NCBI RefSeq assembly: GCF_014764405.1
Contig: NZ_CP061725.1
Coordinates: 4,154,001 to 4,218,000 of the forward strand
Source of the DNA: Micromonospora craniellae
GTDB lineage: Bacteria; Actinomycetota; Actinomycetes; Mycobacteriales; Micromonosporaceae
DNA: 64,000 nucleotides
Direction of reading: 5' to 3'
The notes under the pieces were generated by a model, which had not been told where the DNA came from, did no database searches, and saw nothing but the letters and a program-made list of their open reading frames with translations. Shown one piece after another: positions 41,630-57,575 of this stretch. The translations under genes were made by a program, and so were the position numbers. Each line of letters opens with the position of its first letter. Within the stretch, counting starts at the first letter, position 1.

Positions 41630-41757
41630 GCTAGTTTGCGCTGCCATCCGACTTGACCCCTGCTCGGAAATGTCCGTTTGTGGATATTTTCTGGTGGGGT
41701 CATTGGAGTGCACGCGTACCAGCCGTTCTGCAGCACCGGTCCTCGGAAGGACGCATC

Positions 41758-44700
41758 TTGGCAGCTTCCCGCCCTGCGAAGACCAGTCGTACGTCGAGCG
41801 CATTCGCTCCCCGCCGAGTTTCCTTCGGTCGGATCACCGAACACCTTGAGGTCCCCAACCTCCTTGCCATTCAGAACGAGTCCTTCGACTGGCTCGTCGG
41901 CAACGAGGCTTGGCAGGGCCGGTCGGCGGACGACCCGCACGCACGCTCGGGTCTCGCGGAAATCCTCGACGAGATCAGTCCCATTGAGGACTTTTCCGGC
42001 ACCATGTCGCTCTCCTTCTCGGCACCGCGCTTCGACGAGGTCAAGGCCTCGATCGAAGAGTGCAAGGAGAAGGACCTCACCTACTGCGCGCCACTGTTCG
42101 TGACCGCGGAGTTCACCAACAACACCACCGGCGAGATCAAGAGCCAGACGGTGTTCATGGGTGACTTCCCGATGATGACGCCGAAGGGCACCTTCATCAT
42201 CAACGGCACCGAGCGCGTCGTGGTAAGCCAGCTCGTCCGCTCGCCGGGCGTCTACTTCGACAAGCAGCCGGACAAGACCTCCGACCGCGACCTCTCCAGC
42301 GTCAAGGTCATCCCGAGCCGGGGTGCCTGGCTGGAGTTCGACATCGACAAGCGCGACACGGTCGGCGTACGCATCGACCGTAAGCGTCGGCAGGCCGTCA
42401 CGGTGCTGCTCAAGGCCGTCGGATGGTCGGCCGAGCGGATCCGCGAGAAGTTCGGCTGGTCCGAGCTGATGATGACCACGCTCGAGAAGGACCACATCGC
42501 CGGCCAGGACGAGGCGCTACTCGACATCTACCGGAAGCTGCGCCCTGGCGAGCCGCCGACCCGCGAGAACGCCCAGACCCTGCTCGACAACCTCTTCTTC
42601 AACCCGAAGCGGTACGACGTCGCCAAGGTCGGTCGGTACAAGTTCAACAAGAAGCTCGAAGTGGCCGTGCCGATCACCACCGGCACGCTGACCGAGGACG
42701 ACATCGTCGCCACCGTGGAGTACCTCTGCCGGCTGCACGCCGGTGAGGAGGGCTACGAGGCCGACGACATCGACCACTTCGGCAACCGGCGTCTGCGTAC
42801 CGTGGGCGAGCTGATCCAGAACCAGGTCCGGGTCGGTCTGTCCCGGATGGAGCGGGTCGTCCGCGAGCGGATGACGACTCAGGACGTCGAGGCGATCACG
42901 CCGCAGACCCTGATCAACATCCGCCCCGTGGTGGCCGCGATCCGGGAGTTCTTCGGCACCTCGCAGCTGTCCCAGTTCATGTACCAGACCAACCCGCTGG
43001 CGGGCCTGACCCACCGGCGCCGGCTGAGCGCGCTCGGTCCGGGTGGTCTGTCCCGGGAGCGGGCCGGCTTCGAGGTCCGCGACGTGCACCCGTCCCACTA
43101 CGGCCGGATGTGCCCGATCGAGACGCCGGAAGGGCCGAACATCGGCCTGATCGGCGCGCTGTCCACCTTCGCCCGGGTCAATCCGTTCGGCTTCATCGAG
43201 ACGCCGTACCGGAAGGTCGTCGACGGTCGGGTCACCGACCAGATCGACTACCTGACCGCGGACGAGGAGGACCGGTTCGTCAAGGCGCAGGCCAACGCGC
43301 CGCTGCGGGCCGACGGCACGTTCGCCGAGGACCGCGTCCTGGTCCGCCGTAAGGGTGGCGAGACCGAGGACGTCGCACCGGGTGCGGTGGACTACATGGA
43401 CGTGTCGCCGCGGCAGATGACCTCGGTCGCGACCGCGATGATCCCGTTCCTGGAGCACGACGACGCGAACCGGGCCCTGATGGGCGCGAACATGCAGCGT
43501 CAGGCGGTGCCGCTGGTCAAGGCGGAGTCGCCGCTGGTCGGCACCGGCATGGAGTACCGTGCCGCCGTCGACGCCGGCGACGTGGTGGTGGCCGAGGTCG
43601 GTGGCGTGGTCGAGGACCTGTGCGCCGACTACATCACCGTCCACCAGGACGACGGCCACCGCCGGACGTACCTGCTGCACAAGTTCCGCCGTTCCAACGC
43701 CGGCTCCTGCGTCAACCAGAAGCCGGTGGTCTTCGAGGGTGACCGAGTCGAGGCCGGCCAGGTCATCTCCGACGGGCCGTGCACCGACGAGGGCGAGATG
43801 GCGCTCGGGCGCAACCTGCTCGTGGCGTTCATGACCTGGGAGGGCCACAACTACGAGGACGCGATCATCCTGTCGCAGCGCCTCGTGCAGCAGGACGTGC
43901 TCACCTCGATCCACATCGAGGAGCACGAGGTCGACGCGCGGGACACCAAGCTCGGCCCGGAGGAGATCACCCGCGACATCCCGAACGTCAGCGAGGAGAT
44001 GCTCGCCGACCTCGACGAGCGCGGCATCATCCGGATCGGTGCCGAGGTCGTCCCCGGCGACATCCTGGTCGGCAAGGTCACCCCGAAGGGTGAGACCGAG
44101 CTGACTCCGGAGGAGCGGCTGCTCCGCGCGATCTTCGGCGAGAAGGCGCGTGAGGTTCGGGACACCTCGCTGAAGGTGCCGCACGGTGAGACCGGCACGG
44201 TCATCGGCGTGCGTACCTTCTCCCGCGAGGACGGCGACGAGCTGCCGCCGGGCGTCAACGAGCTGGTCCGGGTCTACGTCGCCCAGAAGCGGAAGATCCA
44301 GGACGGCGACAAGCTCGCCGGCCGGCACGGCAACAAGGGCGTCATCTCCAAGATCCTGCCGGTCGAGGACATGCCGTTCCTGGAGGACGGCACCCCGGTC
44401 GACATCGTGCTCAACCCGCTGGGTGTGCCGAGCCGGATGAACATCGGCCAGGTACTCGAGACCCACCTGGGCTGGGTGGCCAAGACCGGTTGGAAGGTCG
44501 ACGGCGACGACGCGGAGTGGAAGCGTCAGCTCCAGGGGATCGGCGCGGACGAGTCCGAGCCGGACACCAACGTGGCCACGCCGGTCTTCGACGGTGCCCG
44601 CGAGGAGGAGATCTCCGGTCTGCTCGCGTCGACCCTGCCCAACCGGGACGGCAAGCAGCTGATCGGTGCCAGCGGTAAGGCGCAGCTGTTCGACGGTCGC

Positions 44701-45189
44701 TCCGGCGAGCCGCTGCCGGACCCGATCGCGGTCGGCTACATCTACATCCTGAAGCTCAACCACCTGGTCGACGACAAGATCCACGCGCGGTCGACCGGTC
44801 CGTACTCGATGATCACGCAGCAGCCGCTGGGTGGTAAGGCGCAGTTCGGTGGCCAGCGCTTCGGTGAGATGGAGTGCTGGGCGATGCAGGCCTACGGTGC
44901 CGCGTACGCCCTGCAGGAGCTGCTGACGATCAAGTCCGACGACGTCCTGGGCCGGGTCAAGGTCTACGAGGCGATCGTCAAGGGCGAGAACATCCCCGAG
45001 CCGGGCATCCCCGAGTCGTTCAAGGTGCTGCTCAAGGAGCTGCAGTCGCTGTGCCTCAATGTCGAGGTGCTCTCCAGCGACGGTGTGGCCCTGGAGATGC
45101 GCGAGACCGACGACGAGGTCTTCCGGGCCGCGGAGGAACTGGGTATCGACCTTTCCCGGCGCGAGCCGAGCTCGGTCGAGGAAGTGTGA
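41758..45189 (+). CDS. rpoB: RNA polymerase beta subunit
   Basis: 1143 residues from TTG 41758 with GGAAGGA six bases upstream. All core regions are present. In the rifampicin cluster the sequence is SQLSQFMYQTNPLAG then LTHRRRLSALGPGG. Residue 409 is Tyr (codon TAC at 42982-42984) where E. coli has Asp516 and M. tuberculosis Asp435. Nearby Asn-to-Thr, Ser-to-Ala and Lys-to-Arg changes are also seen. Asp-to-Tyr here is a known rifampicin resistance change. His526 and Ser531 equivalents are normal. Confidence 0.97.
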   Translation: MAASRPAKTSRTSSAFAPRRVSFGRITEHLEVPNLLAIQNESFDWLVGNEAWQGRSADDPHARSGLAEILDEISPIEDFSGTMSLSFSAPRFDEVKASIEECKEKDLTYCAPLFVTAEFTNNTTGEIKSQTVFMGDFPMMTPKGTFIINGTERVVVSQLVRSPGVYFDKQPDKTSDRDLSSVKVIPSRGAWLEFDIDKRDTVGVRIDRKRRQAVTVLLKAVGWSAERIREKFGWSELMMTTLEKDHIAGQDEALLDIYRKLRPGEPPTRENAQTLLDNLFFNPKRYDVAKVGRYKFNKKLEVAVPITTGTLTEDDIVATVEYLCRLHAGEEGYEADDIDHFGNRRLRTVGELIQNQVRVGLSRMERVVRERMTTQDVEAITPQTLINIRPVVAAIREFFGTSQLSQFMYQTNPLAGLTHRRRLSALGPGGLSRERAGFEVRDVHPSHYGRMCPIETPEGPNIGLIGALSTFARVNPFGFIETPYRKVVDGRVTDQIDYLTADEEDRFVKAQANAPLRADGTFAEDRVLVRRKGGETEDVAPGAVDYMDVSPRQMTSVATAMIPFLEHDDANRALMGANMQRQAVPLVKAESPLVGTGMEYRAAVDAGDVVVAEVGGVVEDLCADYITVHQDDGHRRTYLLHKFRRSNAGSCVNQKPVVFEGDRVEAGQVISDGPCTDEGEMALGRNLLVAFMTWEGHNYEDAIILSQRLVQQDVLTSIHIEEHEVDARDTKLGPEEITRDIPNVSEEMLADLDERGIIRIGAEVVPGDILVGKVTPKGETELTPEERLLRAIFGEKAREVRDTSLKVPHGETGTVIGVRTFSREDGDELPPGVNELVRVYVAQKRKIQDGDKLAGRHGNKGVISKILPVEDMPFLEDGTPVDIVLNPLGVPSRMNIGQVLETHLGWVAKTGWKVDGDDAEWKRQLQGIGADESEPDTNVATPVFDGAREEEISGLLASTLPNRDGKQLIGASGKAQLFDGRSGEPLPDPIAVGYIYILKLNHLVDDKIHARSTGPYSMITQQPLGGKAQFGGQRFGEMECWAMQAYGAAYALQELLTIKSDDVLGRVKVYEAIVKGENIPEPGIPESFKVLLKELQSLCLNVEVLSSDGVALEMRETDDEVFRAAEELGIDLSRREPSSVEEV

Positions 45190-45292
45190 CGTTGCGGTCC
45201 GGTGACGGGGCGGCCCCTTCTGGGGTCACCCCGTCCCGGGCCCGGACCCGGTCAGCTGCTAGCGCAACAAGCGACGTGTGAGGGAATTGAAC

Positions 45293-49180
<3,888 letters not shown>

Positions 49181-49194
49181 GACCGTGTGACGTG

Positions 49195-49224
49195 GGAGGC
49201 CCCCGGCATCTGCCGGGGGCCTCC
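49195..49224 (+). terminator. terminator after rpoC
   Basis: 14-bp perfect stem (49195-49208 with 49211-49224) with a 2-bp loop and a TCGTGT tail. Confidence 0.88.
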
Positions 49225-49282
49225 TCGTGTCCGTACCCGCCGCTACGGCCCATGGCGTGGCGGGGACAGGCATCATGTGCTC

Positions 49283-49648
49283 ATGACGATCGCACCCGGA
49301 TCGGCGCCCGCCGCGTCGGCGCCACGTCATCCACTCGATCCCGATCCGGTCCGGGCGACCAAGGCCCGGGCGGTCTTCGCGCTCGGACTGATGGGGGCGA
49401 TGACCGGCCTGCTGCTGGGTGGCGTGGTACCGGCGACGGTCGCGCTGCACCTGGCCCGGCAGGCGCGTCGGGAGGCGTACGCGTCGGGTGGTTTCCTGAC
49501 TGGCGCGGCCTGGCTGCGTCGCGGCGAACGGTTGGCCTGGACGGGGTTGGGGCTGGTCGCGGTGAGCGTGGTGGCGCTGCTGGTGATCGGTGTGGTCCGG
49601 CTCGCCGAGGCGCCCTACGGGCAGGACTTCGACCCCACCGTCGACTGA
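49283..49648 (+). CDS. small membrane protein, DUF4190-like
   Basis: 121 residues with two hydrophobic helices separated by a basic loop (HLARQARREAY) and a short acidic tail. Such architecture resembles DUF4190-type proteins. ATG 49283; the ribosome site is weak. Function unknown. The following gene is of a related kind. Confidence 0.65.
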   Translation: MTIAPGSAPAASAPRHPLDPDPVRATKARAVFALGLMGAMTGLLLGGVVPATVALHLARQARREAYASGGFLTGAAWLRRGERLAWTGLGLVAVSVVALLVIGVVRLAEAPYGQDFDPTVD

Positions 49649-49756
49649 CCCGTGCGCGGCACGGGCATCGCGCCGGGCACGGTGGGCTGACCGGCGACGG
49701 TAGCCTGACGATGTCCGTCGCGCGGCGGTGGACGCGGCCGATGAGGAGGAGATCCC

Positions 49757-50626
49757 GTGACGGAACCGGCGCGCCCCGAGGGCGGCGAGTCCGCCCAGCC
49801 CACTTCCGGGCGCCCGGACGACGCGACCGGGACGGAACCGGGGGAGCAGGTACCGCCCGGTCCACCCGATTTCGGTATGCCGCCCGACTCGCCTGCTGTC
49901 GCTGCCGCTCCCGGCTGGTCTCCGGGGAGTCCGCCGCCCGGCTCGTCCGCCTTCGGGGCCAACCCCGGCTCGACACCGGGCGGTCCTTCGTCCGGGGCGC
50001 CGTTCGGGCCCTCCCCGTTCGGGCCGCCGCCCGGGGGCGCGCCCGCAGGCCCTCCCTCCGGGCCTTCCGCCTTCGGTCCGCCGCACGGCTCACTCCACGG
50101 TCCGCCGCACAGCCCGCTCCACGGTTCGCCGCCAGGGGGCCCGGGCAGCGGCGTGCCGCCGGTTCCGGGTGGGTCCGGTCCGGGTTGGGGTGGGCCTGCG
50201 GCCGTGCCGCCGCCGCAGGACCGGCCCCGGCCACCCAAGCGGGTCGAACCGGTGCCCGGCACCCCGTTCGGGACCGTGCACCTGGACGTACCTCCGGTCA
50301 CGTCGGGTCTGGGGGTCGGCTCGCTGGTGGCCGGGATCACCTCGATCATGATCTCGTTCCTGGTCATCTGCATCGGTGTGGTCGGAGGAGGTACGGGTGG
50401 GGGAGCCTGGGCCGCTGGCGCCTTCGCCGTGCTGGGCAGCCTGACGGGCGCGGGCGCCGTGGTGGCCGGACTGCTCGGGGTACGGCAGATCCGTCGCCCG
50501 GCGGCTCCGCCGGCGGTCCGGTTCACCGGTCGTGGCGTGGCGATCGCCGGGATCAGTTGCGGTGGGGCGGGTCTCCTGCTCTGCCTGTCGGGCCTGGGGC
50601 TGGCGCTGTTGTTGACCCTGGCCTGA
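49757..50626 (+). CDS. Pro/Gly-rich membrane protein, DUF4190-like
   Basis: 289 residues from GTG 49757 with GAGGAGGAGA upstream. The first 170 are a low-complexity Pro/Gly/Ser linker with repeated FGPP and HGPPHS-like units. The last 110 contain three hydrophobic helices with SLVAGITSIMISFLV and a GVRQIRR loop, as in DUF4190 proteins. Surface or membrane role; function not known. Confidence 0.72.
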   Translation: MTEPARPEGGESAQPTSGRPDDATGTEPGEQVPPGPPDFGMPPDSPAVAAAPGWSPGSPPPGSSAFGANPGSTPGGPSSGAPFGPSPFGPPPGGAPAGPPSGPSAFGPPHGSLHGPPHSPLHGSPPGGPGSGVPPVPGGSGPGWGGPAAVPPPQDRPRPPKRVEPVPGTPFGTVHLDVPPVTSGLGVGSLVAGITSIMISFLVICIGVVGGGTGGGAWAAGAFAVLGSLTGAGAVVAGLLGVRQIRRPAAPPAVRFTGRGVAIAGISCGGAGLLLCLSGLGLALLLTLA

Positions 50627-51141
50627 GCTGAGATCCGGACCACGTGGGTTCCGGGCGATTGAGCCGGGCTCCGGATGCCGCCGAGTCCCGCCCAGGGGCT
50701 ATCGGTCCGGTTTCCGGCGGAGCCGGTACACTTGTATCCGTAGGTGCCCATCACAGGCGGGTGGCACGACGGGTCCAGCCGGGAGCGGTGAGAAGTCCGG
50801 CGGGTCTTCCTTTTTGACCTGCACGGCTGTGGTAGGTACTCTTTCCCCTTGTGCCCGGGCCTGCCCGGGCAACTCGTGCGTGCGCGGGATCCGGCGATCC
50901 GGTATCCGAACAGCGGCACGACTGAGCCAGAAGACCCGGCGGGCGGCGATCCGCGTGCCGGTGACACAACCCGGAACCTCCGCGTGAGCGTCGGAACCGG
51001 GCCGCGAGCGGGGCGACACGCCCGACCGCGGGTGCCGGGACCGCCGTGAGGTGGCCCTGGTCGGAATGTAGGAGGGCCGGTCATCAGGCCGGCTAAGCGA
51101 AGCGCGGCCGCGCGAGCGGCCGAAGGGAGCGGAGAAACCCG
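50627..51141. other. str operon leader region (515 bp)
   Basis: No gene is evident. It contains the str promoter (50814-50842) and, near the 3' end, GCCGG-TCATCAG-CCGGC hairpin material (about 51075-51095) and a GCGAAGCGCGGCCGCGCGAGCGGC palindrome-like stretch before rpsL. Confidence 0.5.
50814..50842 (+). promoter_or_regulatory. str operon promoter
   Basis: TTGACC (50814-50819) and TACTCT (50837-50842) with a 17-bp spacer, giving a leader of about 290 bases before rpsL. Confidence 0.7.
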
Positions 51142-51516
51142 GTGCCCACGATCCAGCAGCTGGTCCGCAAGGGCCGCCAGGCCAAGACGAGTAAGACCAA
51201 GACCCCGGCGCTGAAGGGATCCCCTCAGCGGCGCGGCGTGTGCACCCGTGTGTACACCACCACCCCGAAGAAGCCGAACTCGGCGCTGCGCAAGGTCGCT
51301 CGTGTCAAGCTCAGCAGCCAGATCGAGGTGACCGCCTACATCCCGGGCGTCGGACACAACCTGCAGGAGCACTCGATCGTGCTCGTCCGCGGTGGTCGTG
51401 TGAAGGACCTCCCCGGCGTGCGTTACAAGATTGTCCGCGGCTCGCTGGACACCCAGGGTGTCCGTAACCGCAAGCAGGCGCGCAGCCGTTACGGCGCGAA
51501 GAAGGAGAAGAGCTGA
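51142..51516 (+). CDS. rpsL: 30S ribosomal protein S12
   Basis: 124 residues from GTG 51142. Lys43 (TTTPKKPNSALRK) and Lys88 (GRVKDLPG) are the streptomycin-sensitive residues. One base separates it from rpsG. Confidence 0.97.
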   Translation: MPTIQQLVRKGRQAKTSKTKTPALKGSPQRRGVCTRVYTTTPKKPNSALRKVARVKLSSQIEVTAYIPGVGHNLQEHSIVLVRGGRVKDLPGVRYKIVRGSLDTQGVRNRKQARSRYGAKKEKS

Positions 51517-51517
51517 C

Positions 51518-51988
51518 ATGCCGCGTAAGGGACCCGCTCCGCGGCGGCCGCTGGTCGCTGACCCGGTGTACAACTCGCCGCTGGTCACCCAGCTGGTGAA
51601 CAAGATCCTGCTGCGGGGCAAGCGTCAACTCGCCGAGCGCGTCGTGTACGCGGCTCTGGAAGGCTGCCGGGAGAAGTCCGGCACCGACCCGGTCGTCACC
51701 CTCAAGCGGGCGATGGACAACGTCAAGCCGACCCTTGAGGTGCGCAGCCGCCGTGTCGGTGGCGCCACCTACCAGGTGCCGGTCGAGGTCCGCCCGGCAC
51801 GGGCGACCACCCTGGGCCTTCGCTGGCTGGTCACGTACTCCCGCGCCCGGCGCGAGAAGACCATGGTCGAGCGGCTGATGAACGAGCTGCTGGACGCGAG
51901 CAACGGCCTCGGTGCCGCCGTCAAGCGGCGCGAGGACACGCACAAGATGGCGGAGTCCAACAAGGCCTTCGCGCACTACCGCTGGTAA
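51518..51988 (+). CDS. rpsG: 30S ribosomal protein S7
   Basis: 156 residues, normal. ATG 51518 after AAGGAGAAGAGC at the end of rpsL. S7 starts assembly of the 30S head and can repress the str operon. 75 bp precede fusA. Confidence 0.96.
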   Translation: MPRKGPAPRRPLVADPVYNSPLVTQLVNKILLRGKRQLAERVVYAALEGCREKSGTDPVVTLKRAMDNVKPTLEVRSRRVGGATYQVPVEVRPARATTLGLRWLVTYSRARREKTMVERLMNELLDASNGLGAAVKRREDTHKMAESNKAFAHYRW

Positions 51989-52063
51989 CAGCCTGGTCCC
52001 GGCGCCCACCCGGTGTCGGGACCGCCACCAGTTGTGTCGAGACGACGATAAGTAGGGATTGAA

Positions 52064-54160
<2,097 letters not shown>

Positions 54161-54181
54161 CGCTCACCTGAGCTGATCCGG

Positions 54182-54216
54182 GGTGGTCGCGGGAGGATTC
54201 CCCGACTGCGACCACC
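54182..54216 (+). terminator. hairpin between fusA and tuf
   Basis: GGTGGTCGC (54182-54190) and GCGACCACC (54208-54216) are perfectly complementary across a 17-bp loop. No clear T-tract; partial termination or processing is likely. Confidence 0.55.
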
Positions 54217-54372
54217 TCGGTCGGATTGTGTGAATTCCGGGCCTGTAGGCTTCATCGCCGCAGAACCCACAAAGCTCTCCGGCCGTCAGGTCGGAAAGGC
54301 TGTCGACAGAGTCCTAAGCGCCGACCTGGCGCACCGGGGCGAACGAACCAAGAAGTCCACAGGAGGACACCA

Positions 54373-55566
54373 GTGGCGAAGGCGAAGTTCGAGCGGACTA
54401 AGCCGCACGTCAACATCGGCACCATTGGTCACATCGACCACGGTAAGACGACGCTGACGGCGGCCATCACCAAGGTCCTGCACGACCAGTACCCGGACCT
54501 GAACCCGTACACGCCGTTCGACGAGATCGACAAGGCGCCGGAGGAGAAGGCCCGCGGCATCACGATCTCGATCGCGCACGTCGAGTACCAGACCGAGGCG
54601 CGGCACTACGCGCACGTCGACTGCCCCGGTCACGCCGACTACATCAAGAACATGATCACCGGTGCCGCGCAGATGGACGGCGCGATCCTGGTGGTCGCGG
54701 CGACCGACGGCCCGATGCCGCAGACCCGCGAGCACGTGCTGCTGGCCCGTCAGGTCGGCGTGCCGTACATCGTCGTGGCGCTGAACAAGAGCGACATGGT
54801 CGACGACGAGGAGCTCCTGGAGCTCGTCGAGCTCGAGGTCCGCGAGCTGCTCTCGGCTCAGGAGTACCCGGGTGACGACCTGCCGGTCGTCCAGGTCTCC
54901 GCGCTGAAGGCCCTTGAGGGCGACCCGGTCTGGACCGAGAAGCTGCTTGAGCTGATGAGCGCGGTCGACACCGCGATCCCGCAGCCGGAGCGCGAGACCG
55001 AGAAGCCGTTCCTCATGCCTGTCGAGGACGTCTTCACCATCACCGGTCGGGGTACCGTGGTCACCGGTCGTGTCGAGCGCGGCGTGCTGCTCCCGAACGA
55101 GGACGTCGAGGTCGTCGGCATCCGCGAGAAGGGCTTCAAGACCAAGGTCACCGCGATCGAGATGTTCCGGAAGACCCTGGACGACGCCCGTGCAGGCGAG
55201 AACGTCGGTCTGCTGCTTCGGGGCACCAAGCGCGAGGACGTCGAGCGCGGCATGGTGGTCGTCAAGCCGGGCAGCAGCACCCCGCACACGGAGTTCGAGG
55301 CGACCGTCTACATCCTCTCCAAGGAGGAGGGTGGCCGGCACACCCCGTTCTTCCAGAACTACCGTCCGCAGTTCTACTTCCGGACCACGGACGTCACCGG
55401 TGTCGTCACCCTCCCCGAGGGCACCGAGATGGTCATGCCTGGCGACAACACCACGATGACCGTGAAGCTGATCCAGCCCATCGCGATGGAGGACAACCTC
55501 AAGTTCGCGATCCGGGAGGGTGGCCGTACGGTCGGCGCGGGTCGCGTCACCAAGATCATCAAGTGA
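54373..55566 (+). CDS. tuf: elongation factor Tu
   Basis: 397 residues from GTG 54373 (AGGAGGA upstream). GTPase motifs are GHIDHGKTTLTAAIT, DCPGHADY and NKSD. The domain 2 and 3 regions show nothing unusual to me for elfamycin binding. The frame to 54226 upstream is not coding. Confidence 0.97.
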   Translation: MAKAKFERTKPHVNIGTIGHIDHGKTTLTAAITKVLHDQYPDLNPYTPFDEIDKAPEEKARGITISIAHVEYQTEARHYAHVDCPGHADYIKNMITGAAQMDGAILVVAATDGPMPQTREHVLLARQVGVPYIVVALNKSDMVDDEELLELVELEVRELLSAQEYPGDDLPVVQVSALKALEGDPVWTEKLLELMSAVDTAIPQPERETEKPFLMPVEDVFTITGRGTVVTGRVERGVLLPNEDVEVVGIREKGFKTKVTAIEMFRKTLDDARAGENVGLLLRGTKREDVERGMVVVKPGSSTPHTEFEATVYILSKEEGGRHTPFFQNYRPQFYFRTTDVTGVVTLPEGTEMVMPGDNTTMTVKLIQPIAMEDNLKFAIREGGRTVGAGRVTKIIK

Positions 55567-55581
55567 GCTGGGTAACCCCGA

Positions 55582-55611
55582 TTAGACCCGCCGCCGGTCG
55601 TGCGGCATACT
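55582..55611 (+). promoter_or_regulatory. possible promoter of the S10 operon
   Basis: TTAGAC (55582-55587) and CATACT (55606-55611), 18 bp apart. It lies upstream of a terminator-like hairpin, so an attenuated leader is possible. The full gap 55567-55915 (349 bp) otherwise shows no gene. Confidence 0.4.
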
Positions 55612-55690
55612 AGTCAGGTTGCGTAACGACAGTTCGCCGCCTGTGTTCGGCTCACGCCGAACCTCCGGGTAGGCAGAACAGTCGGGCGTG

Positions 55691-55721
55691 GGGTGGTTGG
55701 CGGCCCGTCCGCCAACCACCC
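55691..55721 (+). terminator. 13-bp-stem hairpin before rpsJ
   Basis: GGGTGGTTGGCGG (55691-55703) and CCGCCAACCACCC (55709-55721) with a 5-bp loop. It ends tuf transcripts or attenuates the S10 operon. Confidence 0.75.
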
Positions 55722-55915
55722 TCGCGCGGCGTTCAGGTCGCGGTAGCGCGATCGGCGCCTGGACCCACCGCGGTCAGGATCGCTCCGGAATCCCGGGGCG
55801 GAGCCTGGCCACAGGGCGCGACACGCCCGACCGCGGGGGTGGGCGAAGAGGGCCTGCACCAGCCGGTACAGGCACCCGCAACACAGCGGCATCGAGAGAA
55901 GGAACAGAAGCCACC

Positions 55916-56224
55916 ATGGCGGGACAGAAGATCCGCATCCGGCTCAAGGCCTATGACCACGAGGTCGTCGACTCCTCGGCTCGGAAGATCGTCGAGACGG
56001 TGACGCGTACCGGGGCGCAGGTCGCTGGCCCGGTGCCGCTGCCCACGGAGATCAACCGTTTCTGCGTCATCCGCTCGCCGCACAAGTACAAGGACTCGCG
56101 CGAGCACTTCGAGATGCGTACGCACAAGCGGCTGATCGACATCATCGACCCGACCCCGAAGACGGTCGACTCGCTCATGCGCCTCGACCTGCCGGCTGGC
56201 GTCGACATCGAGATCAAGCTGTAG
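55916..56224 (+). CDS. rpsJ: 30S ribosomal protein S10
   Basis: 102 residues, normal ([20 protein letters not shown]). ATG 55916 after GAGAGAAGGA; the longer upstream frame is not coding. First gene of the S10 operon, 11 bp before rplC. S10 is also the NusE transcription factor. Confidence 0.96.
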
Positions 56225-56235
56225 GGACCGGACAC

Positions 56236-56901
56236 ATGGACAGGCAAGTTAAGGGGATCCTGGGCGCGAAGCTCGGTATGACCCAGGTCTGGGACAACAA
56301 CAAGGTTGTCCCGGTGACCGTGGTTCAGGCCGGCCCCTGCGTCATCACCCAGGTTCGTGACGCCGACAAGGACGGTTACGCCGCGGTCCAGCTGGCGTAC
56401 GGGACGATCGACCCGCGCAAGGCCAAGAAGCCGCTCCGCGGGCACTACGCCAAGGCGGACGTGGCGCCGCGCCGGCACATCGTCGAGCTGCGCACCGTCG
56501 ACGCCGGCGACTACTCGCTCGGCCAGGAGATCACGGTCGAGGAGTTCCCGGTCGGCGTCTCCATCGACGTCACCGGCAAGACCAAGGGCAAGGGCTACGC
56601 CGGCCCGATGAAGCGGCACGGCTTCCACGGTCTGCGTGCCAGCCACGGTGTCGAGCGCAAGCACCGCTCGCCGGGCTCCATCGGGGCCTGCGCCACCCCG
56701 GGTCGCGTCTTCAAGGGCACCCGGATGGCGGGCCGCATGGGCGGCGTGCGCTACACCGTGCAGAACCTGACCGTCCAGGCGGTCGACACCGAGAACAACC
56801 TCCTGCTCGTCCGTGGCGCCATCCCCGGCCCCAAGGGCGCGCTGGTCCTGGTCCGCACCGCGGCCAAGACCAAGGCGAAGAAGGGCGGTGTGGCCAAGTG
56901 A
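56236..56901 (+). CDS. rplC: 50S ribosomal protein L3
   Basis: 221 residues, normal. ILGAKLGMTQVW and the loop that reaches the peptidyl transferase centre (SPGSIGACATPGRVFKGTRM) are present. Overlaps rplD by four bases. Confidence 0.97.
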   Translation: MDRQVKGILGAKLGMTQVWDNNKVVPVTVVQAGPCVITQVRDADKDGYAAVQLAYGTIDPRKAKKPLRGHYAKADVAPRRHIVELRTVDAGDYSLGQEITVEEFPVGVSIDVTGKTKGKGYAGPMKRHGFHGLRASHGVERKHRSPGSIGACATPGRVFKGTRMAGRMGGVRYTVQNLTVQAVDTENNLLLVRGAIPGPKGALVLVRTAAKTKAKKGGVAK

Positions 56902-57575
56902 CCACCGTTGACGTCCTGAACACCGAAGGCACCAAGAGCGGCTCGGTCGAGCTGCCCGCCGACATCTTCGACGTACAGGCCAACGTCCCGCTGATGCACC
57001 AGGTCGTGGTGGCGCAGCTGGCGGCGGCCAGGCAGGGCACCCACAAGACCAAGACCCGCGGTGAGGTCGCCGGTGGCGGCAAGAAGCCGTACAAGCAGAA
57101 GGGCACCGGTCGGGCCCGGCAGGGTTCGATCCGTGCGCCGCAGTTCGCCGGCGGTGGCGTGGTGCACGGCCCGGTGCCGCGCGACTACAGCCAGCGCACC
57201 CCCAAGAAGATGAAGGCCGCCGCGCTGCGTGGCGCCCTCTCCGACCGCGCGCGCGCCGGGCAGGTGCACGTCGTCGAGGCGTTCGTCTCGGGCGAGAAGC
57301 CGTCGACCAAGGCCGCGCTGGCCACGCTCGCCAAGCTGACCGAGGCCCGTCGGGTGCTGGTCGTGCTGAGCAGCATCGACGAGCTGAACTGGGTGTCGCT
57401 GCGCAACGAGCCGCGGGTGCACCTGATCGAGGCCGGCCAGCTCAACACGTACGACGTGCTGGTGGCCGACGACGTGGTCTTCACCAAGGAGGCCCTGGAC
57501 GAGTTCCTGGGGCTGCCGACGGCAGTCGGCCAGGCGGCCGGGTCCGCCGAGACCACCGAGGAGGGTGGCAAGTGA
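56898..57575 (+). CDS. rplD: 50S ribosomal protein L4
   Basis: 225 residues from GTG 56898. The exit-tunnel loop (KKPYKQKGTGRARQGSIR) that determines macrolide response looks unaltered. The stop overlaps rplW by four bases. Confidence 0.97.
   Translation: MTTVDVLNTEGTKSGSVELPADIFDVQANVPLMHQVVVAQLAAARQGTHKTKTRGEVAGGGKKPYKQKGTGRARQGSIRAPQFAGGGVVHGPVPRDYSQRTPKKMKAAALRGALSDRARAGQVHVVEAFVSGEKPSTKAALATLAKLTEARRVLVVLSSIDELNWVSLRNEPRVHLIEAGQLNTYDVLVADDVVFTKEALDEFLGLPTAVGQAAGSAETTEEGGK

Noticed and set aside
41653..41757. Longer rpoB start
   Set aside because: The added 35 residues are not RpoB-like; TTG 41758 has a good ribosome site and the usual N-terminus.
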